DNA of 64,000 nt from Rhodococcus sp. Leaf278 (lineage in GTDB: Bacteria > Actinomycetota > Actinomycetes > Mycobacteriales > Mycobacteriaceae), in NCBI RefSeq assembly GCF_001426085.1, contig NZ_LMRR01000008.1:1-64000 (forward strand), given 5' to 3'. The notes below the pieces were generated by a model, which searched no databases, was not told the origin of the DNA, and worked only from the letters and a program-made list of their open reading frames with translations. Of this stretch, positions 43,672-51,607 are shown one piece after another; position 1 is the stretch's first letter, and every line of letters begins with the position of its first letter. The position numbers were made by a program, and so were the translations under genes.

Positions 43672-44430
43672 TCAGTCCGGATCGATCGCGTCGGCCTGCG
43701 CGGTGAGCAGCATGTGCAGCAACTCGGGAGGCAGAGCCATCGGGGGCATCGCACCGAGGGTGATGGAGTTGTCGGAATCTCCGTTCAATTCCTCGACCTC
43801 GTCGTGCAGACTCTCCATCTTCTCGTCCAGTGTGTTGGCCGTTTCGGCGGCCTCGGTCAGTTCCGCCAACAGGTTGGGCGGTATCTGCCCGCGATACTTG
43901 TAGAAGATCTTGTGCTCGAGGCTCGCCCAGAAGTCCATGGCAATCGTGCGGATCTGGAGTTCGACCAGTACCGGTTGGACGCGGTCGGACATGAAGACCG
44001 GGATCTCGACGATGAGGTGCAAACTCTTGTAGCCGTTGGCTTTCGGGTTCGCGATGTAGTCCTTGACCTCGACGACCCGAATGTCGCTCTGACTGCTGAG
44101 CATGTCCGCGATGCGGTACGTGTCGGAGATGAAGCTGCAGGTGATGCGGACACCGGCGATGTCGAAGATATTCGCGCGAATGGCGTCGAACGTCAGGGGG
44201 CAGTTCTTTCGCTGCGCCTTGTCGAGGATGCTCTCGGGTGTCTTGAGCCGCGACGAGACATGCTCGATGGGGCTGTAGCGGTGGATGTGGGTGAATTCTT
44301 GCTTCAGGATGTTGATCTTGGTGATCAGCTCGTCGATCCCGAACTTGTAGCTCATCATGAATCGCGTGAAATCTTGTCTCAGTTGACCCAGGTCGACCGC
44401 AGTCTCACCGTTCTTCATGACCTCGCTCAT
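43672..44430 (-). CDS. Small alarmone synthetase (RelA/SpoT-domain GTP pyrophosphokinase)
   Basis: 252 residues from ATG 44430. A single RelA/SpoT synthetase domain: SSRLKTPESILDKAQR (ATP/GTP binding), DIAGVRITCSFISDTYRIA, the NPKANGYKSLHLIVE G-loop and PVLVELQIRTIAMDFWASLEHK, with long helices before and after. No HD hydrolase, TGS or ACT domains, so it is a stand-alone (p)ppGpp synthetase of the YjbM/YwaC kind. The C-terminal tail is acidic. Overlaps the upstream Cys-rich gene by about 26 bases, so the two are coupled. Confidence 0.92.
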   Translation of the reverse strand: MSEVMKNGETAVDLGQLRQDFTRFMMSYKFGIDELITKINILKQEFTHIHRYSPIEHVSSRLKTPESILDKAQRKNCPLTFDAIRANIFDIAGVRITCSFISDTYRIADMLSSQSDIRVVEVKDYIANPKANGYKSLHLIVEIPVFMSDRVQPVLVELQIRTIAMDFWASLEHKIFYKYRGQIPPNLLAELTEAAETANTLDEKMESLHDEVEELNGDSDNSITLGAMPPMALPPELLHMLLTAQADAIDPD

Positions 44431-44722
44431 GACCACGATTGTCCACGACGGCGGGCCGAGTGCGCGCGGCGCGGGAATCGAAGCTGGCATCGCTGCACGT
44501 CGGACCGAGTTCCGGGGTGAAACGCACGAGACCACAGCTCTCGCATTGATGGGTTCGGTGATGGCCTCGGTCGCACGAGCAGGCACGTGAACCCACCAAC
44601 ACCGAGCCGGCGACGAGCGGATGGCCATTGGTGCAGTGGGTAGGCGCTCGTTCGGCCCATCGATCGCCGACGCGATAGAGCGAGCCGGCAACCGGGTCGG
44701 ATTCACGCTCGCCGGATGCCAT
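44405..44722 (-). CDS. Cys/His-rich small protein, putative zinc-binding
   Basis: 105 residues from ATG 44722. Segment GSLYRVGDRWAERAP then CTNGHPLVAG, a CSCDRGHH stretch and HQCESCGLVRF give four to six Cys/His arranged as two zinc-ribbon-like knuckles. The pattern recurs in uncharacterised actinobacterial small proteins. It reads as a real gene because of the Cys spacing and because the synthetase start lies within its 3' end. Function unknown. Confidence 0.55.
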   Translation of the reverse strand: MASGERESDPVAGSLYRVGDRWAERAPTHCTNGHPLVAGSVLVGSRACSCDRGHHRTHQCESCGLVRFTPELGPTCSDASFDSRAARTRPAVVDNRGHERGHEER

Positions 44723-44851
44723 CGCGCGCAACCGCCTTCGAGAATATCTACCGCCCGATATGGACCGCCCGAAGTGGCTCGGCTGGCTGCGTCGCCAACT
44801 CCGGGGGCCTGCTCATGTTAGCAGCTATCGAACGTATGTTCTAACGCCTGG

Positions 44852-45007
44852 CTAAAACCACGTCTTGCGGCCACCGACTGCGCGCCCCATCGAACCGAGC
44901 AACGTCAGAACCGCGCCGACGACCACCAAAATGATGCCGATCGTCGTCAAAATTGAAATGCCGGCGAAATAGCCGATGAGGGCGAGGATAATTCCGAGAA
45001 CGATCAT
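44852..45007 (-). CDS. DUF6131-like small membrane protein
   Basis: 51 residues from ATG 45007. Almost all hydrophobic: MIVLGIILALIGYFAG and a second helix LTTIGIILVVVGAVLTLLGSMG ending in a short basic tail. This is the actinobacterial DUF6131 type (two-helix membrane protein, function unknown). The frame is open farther upstream into the helicase gene strand, but the ATG and the family start fit 45007. Confidence 0.75.
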   Translation of the reverse strand: MIVLGIILALIGYFAGISILTTIGIILVVVGAVLTLLGSMGRAVGGRKTWF

Positions 45008-45099
45008 GACTACTCCTGGTGCCACTGTGAGCCCACTACCGACGAATGTCGATGGGACCGAACCTACTCGGGCACGTGGAGGATTGCTCACAATTGTCG

Positions 45100-47049
45100 C
45101 TATTTTTCGGCATCCACTTTCGCCGCGAGGAATGCCTCCGGGTCGATCAGATCCGCTTGCCCGACGATCGATCCCAGATCCGCGATGCGCTCGACGCCGG
45201 TGAGCACCATCTCCTCTTCGACGGTGCCCTCTGCGTAACCGTAGTAGCAGGTCGACGTCGTGTGGTTGTGGTCCTTGTCGATGCGGTTGGCGCGGCCCTC
45301 GATCTGCCTGATGTCGATGGGTGTCCATCGAGGATCGTGAATCAGAGTCACGCGCGGGGCGAGAGTGGACACTGTCCCTTCGGGAAGCAGTAACTCGTTG
45401 GTGTGCAGGTTGATTGCGCTGGTGGTGGTCGAGACGATGACCGACGCGTCGCCAGTCTGGAAGCGCCTGATCGACGCCTCCTGCTCCGGGCTGCTCATAC
45501 TGCCGTCGACCACGGCAACGTCGAGTCCTTCGTCCCGCAGAGTCTGCGCCAGTGCCGCGACGGACTCTCGGTAGAACATGGAGACGAAGACCTGGTTGCC
45601 GGCTTTGACCCACGTCCGCACCTGGTCCGCCGACGCGGGAATGCGCAGGTACGAGCACTTCTGGCGAAATCGCAGCGTCGCGGCACGGGTACTGGGGTTC
45701 TTCTGCAGCACTCGTCGTCCACCGACGGCTTTCCAGTTCGGCAGGCCTACCTCTTTGCGGTAGTCCACCCACGCGGAGTTGTACAGCCGCTTCTGCGCGG
45801 CGGTGAGTTCCTGACCGAGTGGTTCCCGCGGGGTCGGCGGCGACGGCCGCGAAATCGACCACGGCACGGCACCTCCCGACAGCCAGCCGTGCACTGCTGC
45901 GATGTCCAGCGCCCGCTTCGCTGCGTCCTCCGGCTCCCACCGCCACGTGGTCAACCCCGTCGTCGCCTTGCCTGCCTTGACGGCGAACCCGGACTCGATC
46001 AAAAACTCCGCCCACTTCATCGTCACTGCATAGCCGAGATATTCGTCGTCGCCCAGAATCTCGACACCACGGCTGCGCTCTACTGCGCGAGCCATGTACG
46101 CGAAGTGCAACGGCTGATAGCCGGGCGTCGCAGACATCCACACCACCGAGCGGGCCGCCTCCTGATATCGCCAGAGGATCTGCGACTGCTGGGACTCGAT
46201 GTTCATCAGTGCGTGCGATTCGTCGGCAATCACCACATCCATATCGAATCGCAGCTCACCGAGCGAGATGGTTCGTTTGTTCTGTGTCCGTTTGCGTTTG
46301 CCCAGATCGGTCTCGGGCGGAACCGACAGAAGTTTCTTGGTGGACTGATACGTGATCAGCAGCCAGCGCTTGCGGTCGGACGGCGCGATGTCGGCCTCGC
46401 TGTCGGCGATGGTGCGACGCCATCCCGGTAGCGCGCCCTTGGGCGCGACCACCAGAACGGTCCCGATCTCGGCCGCCGACATCTGCCGCACGGCCTCGCA
46501 CACAGCCAGCGTCTTGCCCAGGCCCGTCGAATCCATCTGCGCGAAGTACGGGAATCCCGCGTCGAGCGCAGCGAGGTGTCGTCGTACCGATTCGAGTTGA
46601 GTGTCTCTGGGCTGCATCGCCCGCTCCCGAACCGTCTCGTCACGCCAGACATCGTTGGCATCGTCCTCGAGCCACCGTTGCAGGCTGTACGGCGTCGACT
46701 CGTAGGGCTGCAGATACTCGGGCAACTCGACGCCGTAGTACGCGAACACCCGAGGACCGGGATACCAGCGCGCCCCGGCCGCGCCCGCCGCCGATCGATC
46801 CTCGAACGGCACGTCCAGTACCCAGACACGCTCGCCGGGATCGGGAACCCGGAGGTCCGGTGCGGCAGCCTTCCGTGGCGAGGTCTTGCGCGGCGCTGCC
46901 CGCTTGCGTGGTGCGTTCTTCTTCGGGGCAGCCTTCGTCGTTGCAGGCTCACCGTTCTTCGCGGCTGCGAACTTTCGCGCAGCACTGCTCTGCCCGGCCT
47001 TGACGGTGCGGGCAGTGGTGGATCGGGCTGTGCGTCTACGAGGTGGCAT
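45100..47049 (-). CDS. SNF2/DEAD-type helicase with N-terminal DUF5710-like domain
   Basis: 649 residues from ATG 47049. A Lys/Ala/Arg-rich tail (about 1-65) is followed by a DUF5710-like unit (WVLDVPFEDRSAAGAAGARW near 76-95). The superfamily 2 helicase core then has Walker A DSTGLGKT (173-180), motif II ADESH (275-279), VVWMSATPGY (motif III), and C-terminal QIEGRANRIDKDH (motif VI). It is related to the SNF2-like helicases of phages and plasmids; no other mobile genes are nearby. Probably ATP-driven DNA or RNA translocation; role unknown. Confidence 0.85.
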   Translation of the reverse strand: MPPRRRTARSTTARTVKAGQSSAARKFAAAKNGEPATTKAAPKKNAPRKRAAPRKTSPRKAAAPDLRVPDPGERVWVLDVPFEDRSAAGAAGARWYPGPRVFAYYGVELPEYLQPYESTPYSLQRWLEDDANDVWRDETVRERAMQPRDTQLESVRRHLAALDAGFPYFAQMDSTGLGKTLAVCEAVRQMSAAEIGTVLVVAPKGALPGWRRTIADSEADIAPSDRKRWLLITYQSTKKLLSVPPETDLGKRKRTQNKRTISLGELRFDMDVVIADESHALMNIESQQSQILWRYQEAARSVVWMSATPGYQPLHFAYMARAVERSRGVEILGDDEYLGYAVTMKWAEFLIESGFAVKAGKATTGLTTWRWEPEDAAKRALDIAAVHGWLSGGAVPWSISRPSPPTPREPLGQELTAAQKRLYNSAWVDYRKEVGLPNWKAVGGRRVLQKNPSTRAATLRFRQKCSYLRIPASADQVRTWVKAGNQVFVSMFYRESVAALAQTLRDEGLDVAVVDGSMSSPEQEASIRRFQTGDASVIVSTTTSAINLHTNELLLPEGTVSTLAPRVTLIHDPRWTPIDIRQIEGRANRIDKDHNHTTSTCYYGYAEGTVEEEMVLTGVERIADLGSIVGQADLIDPEAFLAAKVDAEK

Positions 47050-47097
47050 CGGATCCAGTCTGTCGTACGGTGTGCACGAACACCGTAAAGGAGCCCT

Positions 47098-47811
47098 GTG
47101 ACATACCCGAACCACCCGCGCGCCGTCGTTCTCGTCCACGATCAGGATCCAATCCTTGCGCGACGCGACATCGGCACTCTCGATGCCGAATTGCGCACCA
47201 GGGGTTTCCAGTTGGACGTGCACTCCTTCGACCACAGCCCCGATGTCGCTCCGCCGACGCTGTCCGACGCGCAGGTGCTGGTGGTCATGGGCTCGCCCGA
47301 TGCTGCCTACGACGACACGCTGACGTGGCTCGCGCCGGAAATTGCATACGTGCAGGACGCGATCGATGCGCGGGTCCCGATCCTCGGTGTGTGCTTCGGT
47401 GGGCAGCTGCTTGCGCGGGTACTCGGCGGCACCGTCCGCAAGTCCGAACACCCCGAGTACGGATTCGTCGAGGTGGACACCTCCGATCCCGAGCTCATCG
47501 CCGAGGGCCCGTGGATGGAATTCCACGGCGACACGTTCACTGCTCCCCCGCAGGCCACGGTCATCGCCCTGAACGCGGCCGCGCAACAGGCATTCGTCTG
47601 TGGTCCGCACCTCGGGTTGCAATTCCATCCCGAGATCGACCTCGATACTTACGACGCATGGGCGGCTGCGTGGGACCGCGATGGCGTCGAACACGGGGTG
47701 GACGTGGACGAGATCAGGAGGGATATCGCCGACGCGGAACTCGCAGCTCGGGCGCGGTGCTCGGCCCTGCTGGACGCCTTTCTCGCCCGATCCTCGGCGG
47801 TGCCCCGGTAG
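47098..47811 (+). CDS. Class I glutamine amidotransferase-like protein
   Basis: 237 residues from GTG 47098. GATase1 domain with Cys99 (ILGVCFGGQLLARVLGG) and His177/Glu179 (LGLQFHPEID). Such stand-alone GATases act on GMP-synthase-like or gamma-glutamyl substrates (PuuD-like degradation or amide transfer). The gene is divergent from the helicase with a 48-base gap, and its stop precedes the lactate monooxygenase gene by 9 bases. Confidence 0.85.
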   Translation: MTYPNHPRAVVLVHDQDPILARRDIGTLDAELRTRGFQLDVHSFDHSPDVAPPTLSDAQVLVVMGSPDAAYDDTLTWLAPEIAYVQDAIDARVPILGVCFGGQLLARVLGGTVRKSEHPEYGFVEVDTSDPELIAEGPWMEFHGDTFTAPPQATVIALNAAAQQAFVCGPHLGLQFHPEIDLDTYDAWAAAWDRDGVEHGVDVDEIRRDIADAELAARARCSALLDAFLARSSAVPR

Positions 47812-47820
47812 GGTCGAACG

Positions 47821-48999
47821 ATGACCGAGGCCAGGCCCAGCAACTTCAGTGATCACCAACTCGGCATCTACGCCGCCGGGATGTTCGCCCAGCAGACGCC
47901 GCCGATCACGACCAATCTGGCGAGGCTCGAGGATCAGGCCGCCGAGAAGCTCTCGCCGGAGGCCTTGGGTTACATCGTTGCCAGCGCGGGCAGCGGATCG
48001 ACGGCGCGGGCGAACCGAGCGGCATTCGACAAATGGGCCATCACGCCGCGAATGCTGCGCAGCTCGGCGGCTCGTGATCACGCCTGCACCGTGCTGGGTA
48101 CCGAGATGCCGGCTCCCCTGCTGATCGCGCCCGTCGGCATCCAGACTCTCGCCCATCCCGACGGGGAGCTCGCGACCGTTCGCGCGGCTGCGGAACTCGG
48201 TGTGCCGTACATTCATTCGACGCAGGCCTCGCATTCGTTCGAGCAGATCGCCGAGGCAGGCGGAGATGCTCCGCGCTGGTATCAGTTGTACTGGCCGACC
48301 GACGAATCGGTGCTGCTGAGCTTTCTGCAACGCGCAAAGGACACCGGTTTCACCACGTTGGTGCTGACTCTCGACACCACGTTGCTGGGCTGGCGGCCCG
48401 CCGATCTCGACCGCGGGTACCTTCCGTTCCTGGCCAACCTCGGTATCGAGAACTATCTGAGCGATCCGGCGTTCCAAGCCGGACTCGCGCAGCCGGTCGA
48501 GGAGAATCCCGTTGCGGCCGCGATGCATTGGGCGCAGATGTTCCCCAACCCGGGGCTGTCGTGGAAGAACCTGGCGTTCCTGCGGGAGCACTGGGACGGC
48601 CCGATCGTGCTCAAAGGCATCTGCACCGTCGGCGATGCGCGAGAGGCCGTCGCTCACGGAGTCGACGGCATCGTCGTTTCCAACCACGGTGGACGTCAGA
48701 TCGACGGGGCCAAGCCATCTCTCGACGCGCTGCCGTCCATCGTCGATGCGGTCGGAGACGATCTGACGATTCTGTTCGACTCCGGTGTGCGCACCGGTGC
48801 CGACATGGCCAAGGCGCTGGCGCTCGGTGCCGATGCGGTGTTGCTCGGCCGGCCGTTCCTGTACGGCCTCGCGCTTGGCGGGCAGGAGGGTGTGGCACAC
48901 GTATTACGTTGCCTACTCGCGGAATTCGATCTGGTGACGAGTTTGTCGGGGCACACCGGTGCCGCCGAATTGGGCCGCTACTCGATCGAGGCGTCCTGA
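47821..48999 (+). CDS. Lactate 2-monooxygenase / alpha-hydroxy-acid oxidase family
   Basis: 392 residues. FMN-binding TIM barrel: PAPLLIAPVGIQTLAHPDGE, YQLYWPTDE, LVLTLDTTLLGWRPADLD, then GPIVLKGICT and the active-site VSNHGGRQIDGAKPSLDALP, ending DAVLLGRPFLYGLALGG. GWRPxDLD with a long loop and the length of about 390 match mycobacterial lactate 2-monooxygenase (lactate plus O2 to acetate plus CO2) rather than lactate oxidase. Stop overlaps the amylase start (TGATG). Confidence 0.85.
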   Translation: MTEARPSNFSDHQLGIYAAGMFAQQTPPITTNLARLEDQAAEKLSPEALGYIVASAGSGSTARANRAAFDKWAITPRMLRSSAARDHACTVLGTEMPAPLLIAPVGIQTLAHPDGELATVRAAAELGVPYIHSTQASHSFEQIAEAGGDAPRWYQLYWPTDESVLLSFLQRAKDTGFTTLVLTLDTTLLGWRPADLDRGYLPFLANLGIENYLSDPAFQAGLAQPVEENPVAAAMHWAQMFPNPGLSWKNLAFLREHWDGPIVLKGICTVGDAREAVAHGVDGIVVSNHGGRQIDGAKPSLDALPSIVDAVGDDLTILFDSGVRTGADMAKALALGADAVLLGRPFLYGLALGGQEGVAHVLRCLLAEFDLVTSLSGHTGAAELGRYSIEAS

Positions 49000-50294
49000 T
49001 GGAGTGGACGAAGCACGCCATCTGGTGGCACCTGTACCCACTCGGCTTCACCGGCGCTCCGGTGCACGGATGGGACGGTGAATCCCAGTCGGACCTGCAC
49101 CGGCTGAACAGAATCGAGAAGTGGCTCGACTACGCCCTCGAACTCGGCGCGTCGGGCATCGCCCTCGGGCCGATCTTCGAGTCCGAGAAGCACGGCTACG
49201 ACACCATCGATTACTACCACGTCGACGGCAGACTCGGCACCGACGAGGACATCGAATCCTTGATCGCGGCCGCACACTCTCGCGGCCTGAAGGTCATGTT
49301 CGACGGCGTCTTCAACCATGTGGCACAGAGCTTCCCGAAGTTCCGTGAGGCCCTGGCCGAGGGCCCTGACTCCGAGGCTGCCGGGTGGTTCCACATCGAT
49401 TGGTCCGGGGACGAACCCACGCACCGCAACTTCGAGGGCCACGACGAACTGGTGGCACTCAACCACGAGAGCCGGCACGTGCAGGAGTACGTCGTGGACG
49501 TGCTGTCGCATTGGCTGGACCGGGGCGTCGACGCCTGGCGACTCGACGCGGCCTACGCAGTGCCGCCGCGCTTCTGGGCCGCGGTGCTGCCGAAGGTTCG
49601 CGAAAAGCACTCGGAGGCATACTTTCTCGGCGAGGTCATTCACGGCGACTACGACCGGATCGTCTCGGCCTCCATGCTGGACTCGGTCACCCAGTACGAA
49701 CTGTGGAAGGCGATCTGGAGTGGTCTGAGCGAAAAGAATTTCTTCGAGCTCTCGCATGCCTTGGAACGTCACAACGGCTGGCTCGACGCCTTCGTGCCCG
49801 CCACCTTTGTCGGAAATCATGACGTCAATCGCATCGCCAGCGTCATCGAGGACGAGCGACATCTGCTGCACGCATTGGTGGTTCTGTTCACGGTGGGCGG
49901 GATGCCGATGATCTACTACGGCGACGAGCAGGCCTTCCGCGGCATCAAGGAGGATCGCGTCGGCGGTGACGACGAGGTGCGTCCCGAATACCCGGAGACG
50001 TCCGAGGATCTGGCCCCGTACGGTTGGCCGGTCTATCGCGTGCATCAGGAGCTGATCGCAGTGCGGCGTCGCAATCCGTGGTTGTACTCTGCGCGCACCG
50101 AGACGCTCGAGCTCACCAACACCGCACTGGTCTACCGCGTGTACGCGGAGGACAATTCGATGACGGTGGCGCTCAACCTCGGCGACGAGGCCATCGACTA
50201 CCCGGCTCAGGGCAGCGAAGTACTGGCCGGTGAGGCGCAGCTGAACGACGGACGGGTGAGCGTTCCGCCGCACGGCTGGGCCGTCATCAGCTGA
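48999..50294 (+). CDS. Alpha-amylase family (GH13) glycosidase
   Basis: 431 residues, ATG at 48999. Catalytic (beta/alpha)8 barrel: KVMFDGVFNHV, DAWRLDAAYAVP (nucleophile Asp), YFLGEVIHGDY (acid/base Glu), FVGNHDVNRI (transition-state Asp), and a C-terminal beta domain with NTALVYRVY. Complete GH13 triad; cytosolic, no signal peptide. Likely acts on maltodextrin/trehalose-type glucans. Linkage with the lactate enzyme is by overlapping codons only. Confidence 0.88.
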   Translation: MEWTKHAIWWHLYPLGFTGAPVHGWDGESQSDLHRLNRIEKWLDYALELGASGIALGPIFESEKHGYDTIDYYHVDGRLGTDEDIESLIAAAHSRGLKVMFDGVFNHVAQSFPKFREALAEGPDSEAAGWFHIDWSGDEPTHRNFEGHDELVALNHESRHVQEYVVDVLSHWLDRGVDAWRLDAAYAVPPRFWAAVLPKVREKHSEAYFLGEVIHGDYDRIVSASMLDSVTQYELWKAIWSGLSEKNFFELSHALERHNGWLDAFVPATFVGNHDVNRIASVIEDERHLLHALVVLFTVGGMPMIYYGDEQAFRGIKEDRVGGDDEVRPEYPETSEDLAPYGWPVYRVHQELIAVRRRNPWLYSARTETLELTNTALVYRVYAEDNSMTVALNLGDEAIDYPAQGSEVLAGEAQLNDGRVSVPPHGWAVIS

Positions 50295-50598
50295 GTGCTC
50301 TGGCCGCCTTGGCGCGGTCGAAGAATGCCAGCAGGTGTGTCAGTTGTTCGTCGGTGACGGTGAGTATCACTCGGTCGCCGTTGTAGTGGATGCTGCCGTC
50401 GGGAGTCCGCAGACCGACGGTCACTCTGGTTCCGCGGCGCGTCGGCTTCGCATCGACACCGAGGTGGTCCACATGCCATCGGCACCGACCGCCCGACGCG
50501 ACGGTCACCGCGGCGTCGAACACTTCGACCGTGCGATGGTCGAGCACGAAAATGACGTTCTCGTCGAGGTGATACTCCAGGTAGACGCGTTCGGTCAT
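50287..50598 (-). CDS. Small actinobacterial protein, unknown family
   Basis: 103 residues from ATG 50598. MTERVYLEYHLDENVIFVLDHRTVEVFDAAVTV and HVDHLGVDAKPTRRGTRVTVGL suggest a compact beta sandwich, with a helical end LTHLLAFFDRAKAARAL. No family I can name. Convergent overlap of 8 bases with the amylase gene. Confidence 0.6.
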   Translation of the reverse strand: MTERVYLEYHLDENVIFVLDHRTVEVFDAAVTVASGGRCRWHVDHLGVDAKPTRRGTRVTVGLRTPDGSIHYNGDRVILTVTDEQLTHLLAFFDRAKAARALS

Positions 50599-50708
50599 GG
50601 CGGCACAGTAACTTGTCATCGATCTATTCGGATGTCTAGCGCACGATCTAGAAGGCCGTATCGACGGCAATGCAGCGCTACGACGTGGCCGGTGGGTACA
50701 GTCGAACG

Positions 50709-50784
50709 CGACACGGGGTGCCCGACAGGGCTGAGATCACACCCGTCGAACCTGATCTGGTTAGGACCAGCGAAGGGAATGTCG
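50709..50784 (+). ncRNA. TPP (thiamine pyrophosphate) riboswitch
   Basis: Classical THI element. P1 is CGACA (50709-50713) paired with TGTCG (50780-50784). The conserved CTGAGATCACACCC (50731-50744) and ACCTGATCTGG then GGACCAGCGAAGGGA are all present in order. It ends 60 bases before the SDR start. The leader after it has CCTCG (50823-50827) able to pair with CGAGG (50837-50841) at the ribosome-binding site GAGGCGAGG, consistent with translational control by TPP binding. Confidence 0.95.
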
Positions 50785-50844
50785 TGACGTTCGGTATTCC
50801 TGTCCCCTCGTGACGGTCCCGACCTCGAACGAGAGGCGAGGCGC

Positions 50845-51606
50845 ATGAAAATCGACGAGCAGACAGTGTTGGTCACCGGGGGTGGGCGCGGACTCGGAGC
50901 AGCGATCGCCGCGGCGTTCGCCGGTCAGGGCGCACGTGTGGTGATCGACTATCGCAACAGCAAAGAGGCGGCCGAAGCGCTGGCGGACAAGCTCGGCGAC
51001 CGTGCGTTCGCCGTTCAGGGCGATGTGACCGACGAGAGTGCGATGGCCTCGGTGTTCGACTCCGCCCGTGCGCACTTCGGCTCTCCGATCACCACCGTCG
51101 TCAACAATGCCTTGGCCGACTTCTCCTTCGACGGTGATGCCCGACCCAAGGCCGACACGATCACCTGGGAGCGTTTCGACGCTCAGCTGCGCGGCAGCGT
51201 TCGCGCGGCGTTGCTCACCACCCAGGCCGCACTGCCGGGGATGCGCGAGGCTGGCTTCGGCCGAATCATCAACGTGGGCACCAACTTGTTCCAGAATCCG
51301 GTGGTGCCGTATCACGACTACACCGCGTCGAAGGCCGCACTGCTCTCGCTGACCCGAACGCTGTCCGCGGACCTGGGCGCAGACAACATCACCGTCAACA
51401 TGGTCTCGGGCGGACTGCTGCGCACCACCGACGCCAGTGCCGCCACCCCGGCCGAGGTGTTCGACTTCATCGCGGCCTCGACCCCGCTGCAACGCGTCAC
51501 CACACCCGAGGAATTCGCCGATGCTCTGCTGTTCTTCGCCTCGCCGTGGGCGCGGTCGGTGACCGGTCAGAATCTGGTGGTCGACGGCGGACTGGTCAAG
51601 AACTGA
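50845..51606 (+). CDS. SDR family oxidoreductase (FabG-like), TPP-riboswitch controlled
   Basis: 253 residues, ATG 50845 preceded by GAGGCGAGG. Rossmann motif VTGGGRGLG (residues 10-18) and YxxxK with Tyr159 and Lys163 (DYTASKAA). The usual catalytic Ser, 13 residues before the Tyr, is Thr146, and NNAG reads NNAL. Nucleotide-binding and catalytic Tyr/Lys are intact, so it is probably active. Physiological substrate unknown; thiamine control suggests a link to thiamine salvage or a thiamine-derived alcohol/aldehyde. One base before the monooxygenase gene. Confidence 0.85.
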   Translation: MKIDEQTVLVTGGGRGLGAAIAAAFAGQGARVVIDYRNSKEAAEALADKLGDRAFAVQGDVTDESAMASVFDSARAHFGSPITTVVNNALADFSFDGDARPKADTITWERFDAQLRGSVRAALLTTQAALPGMREAGFGRIINVGTNLFQNPVVPYHDYTASKAALLSLTRTLSADLGADNITVNMVSGGLLRTTDASAATPAEVFDFIAASTPLQRVTTPEEFADALLFFASPWARSVTGQNLVVDGGLVKN

Positions 51607-51607
51607 G

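Noticed and set aside
45100..48900. A frame of more than 1200 codons on the minus strand
   Set aside because: Only the part from 47049 downstream is the helicase. The upstream part is antisense to the GATase and lactate monooxygenase genes.
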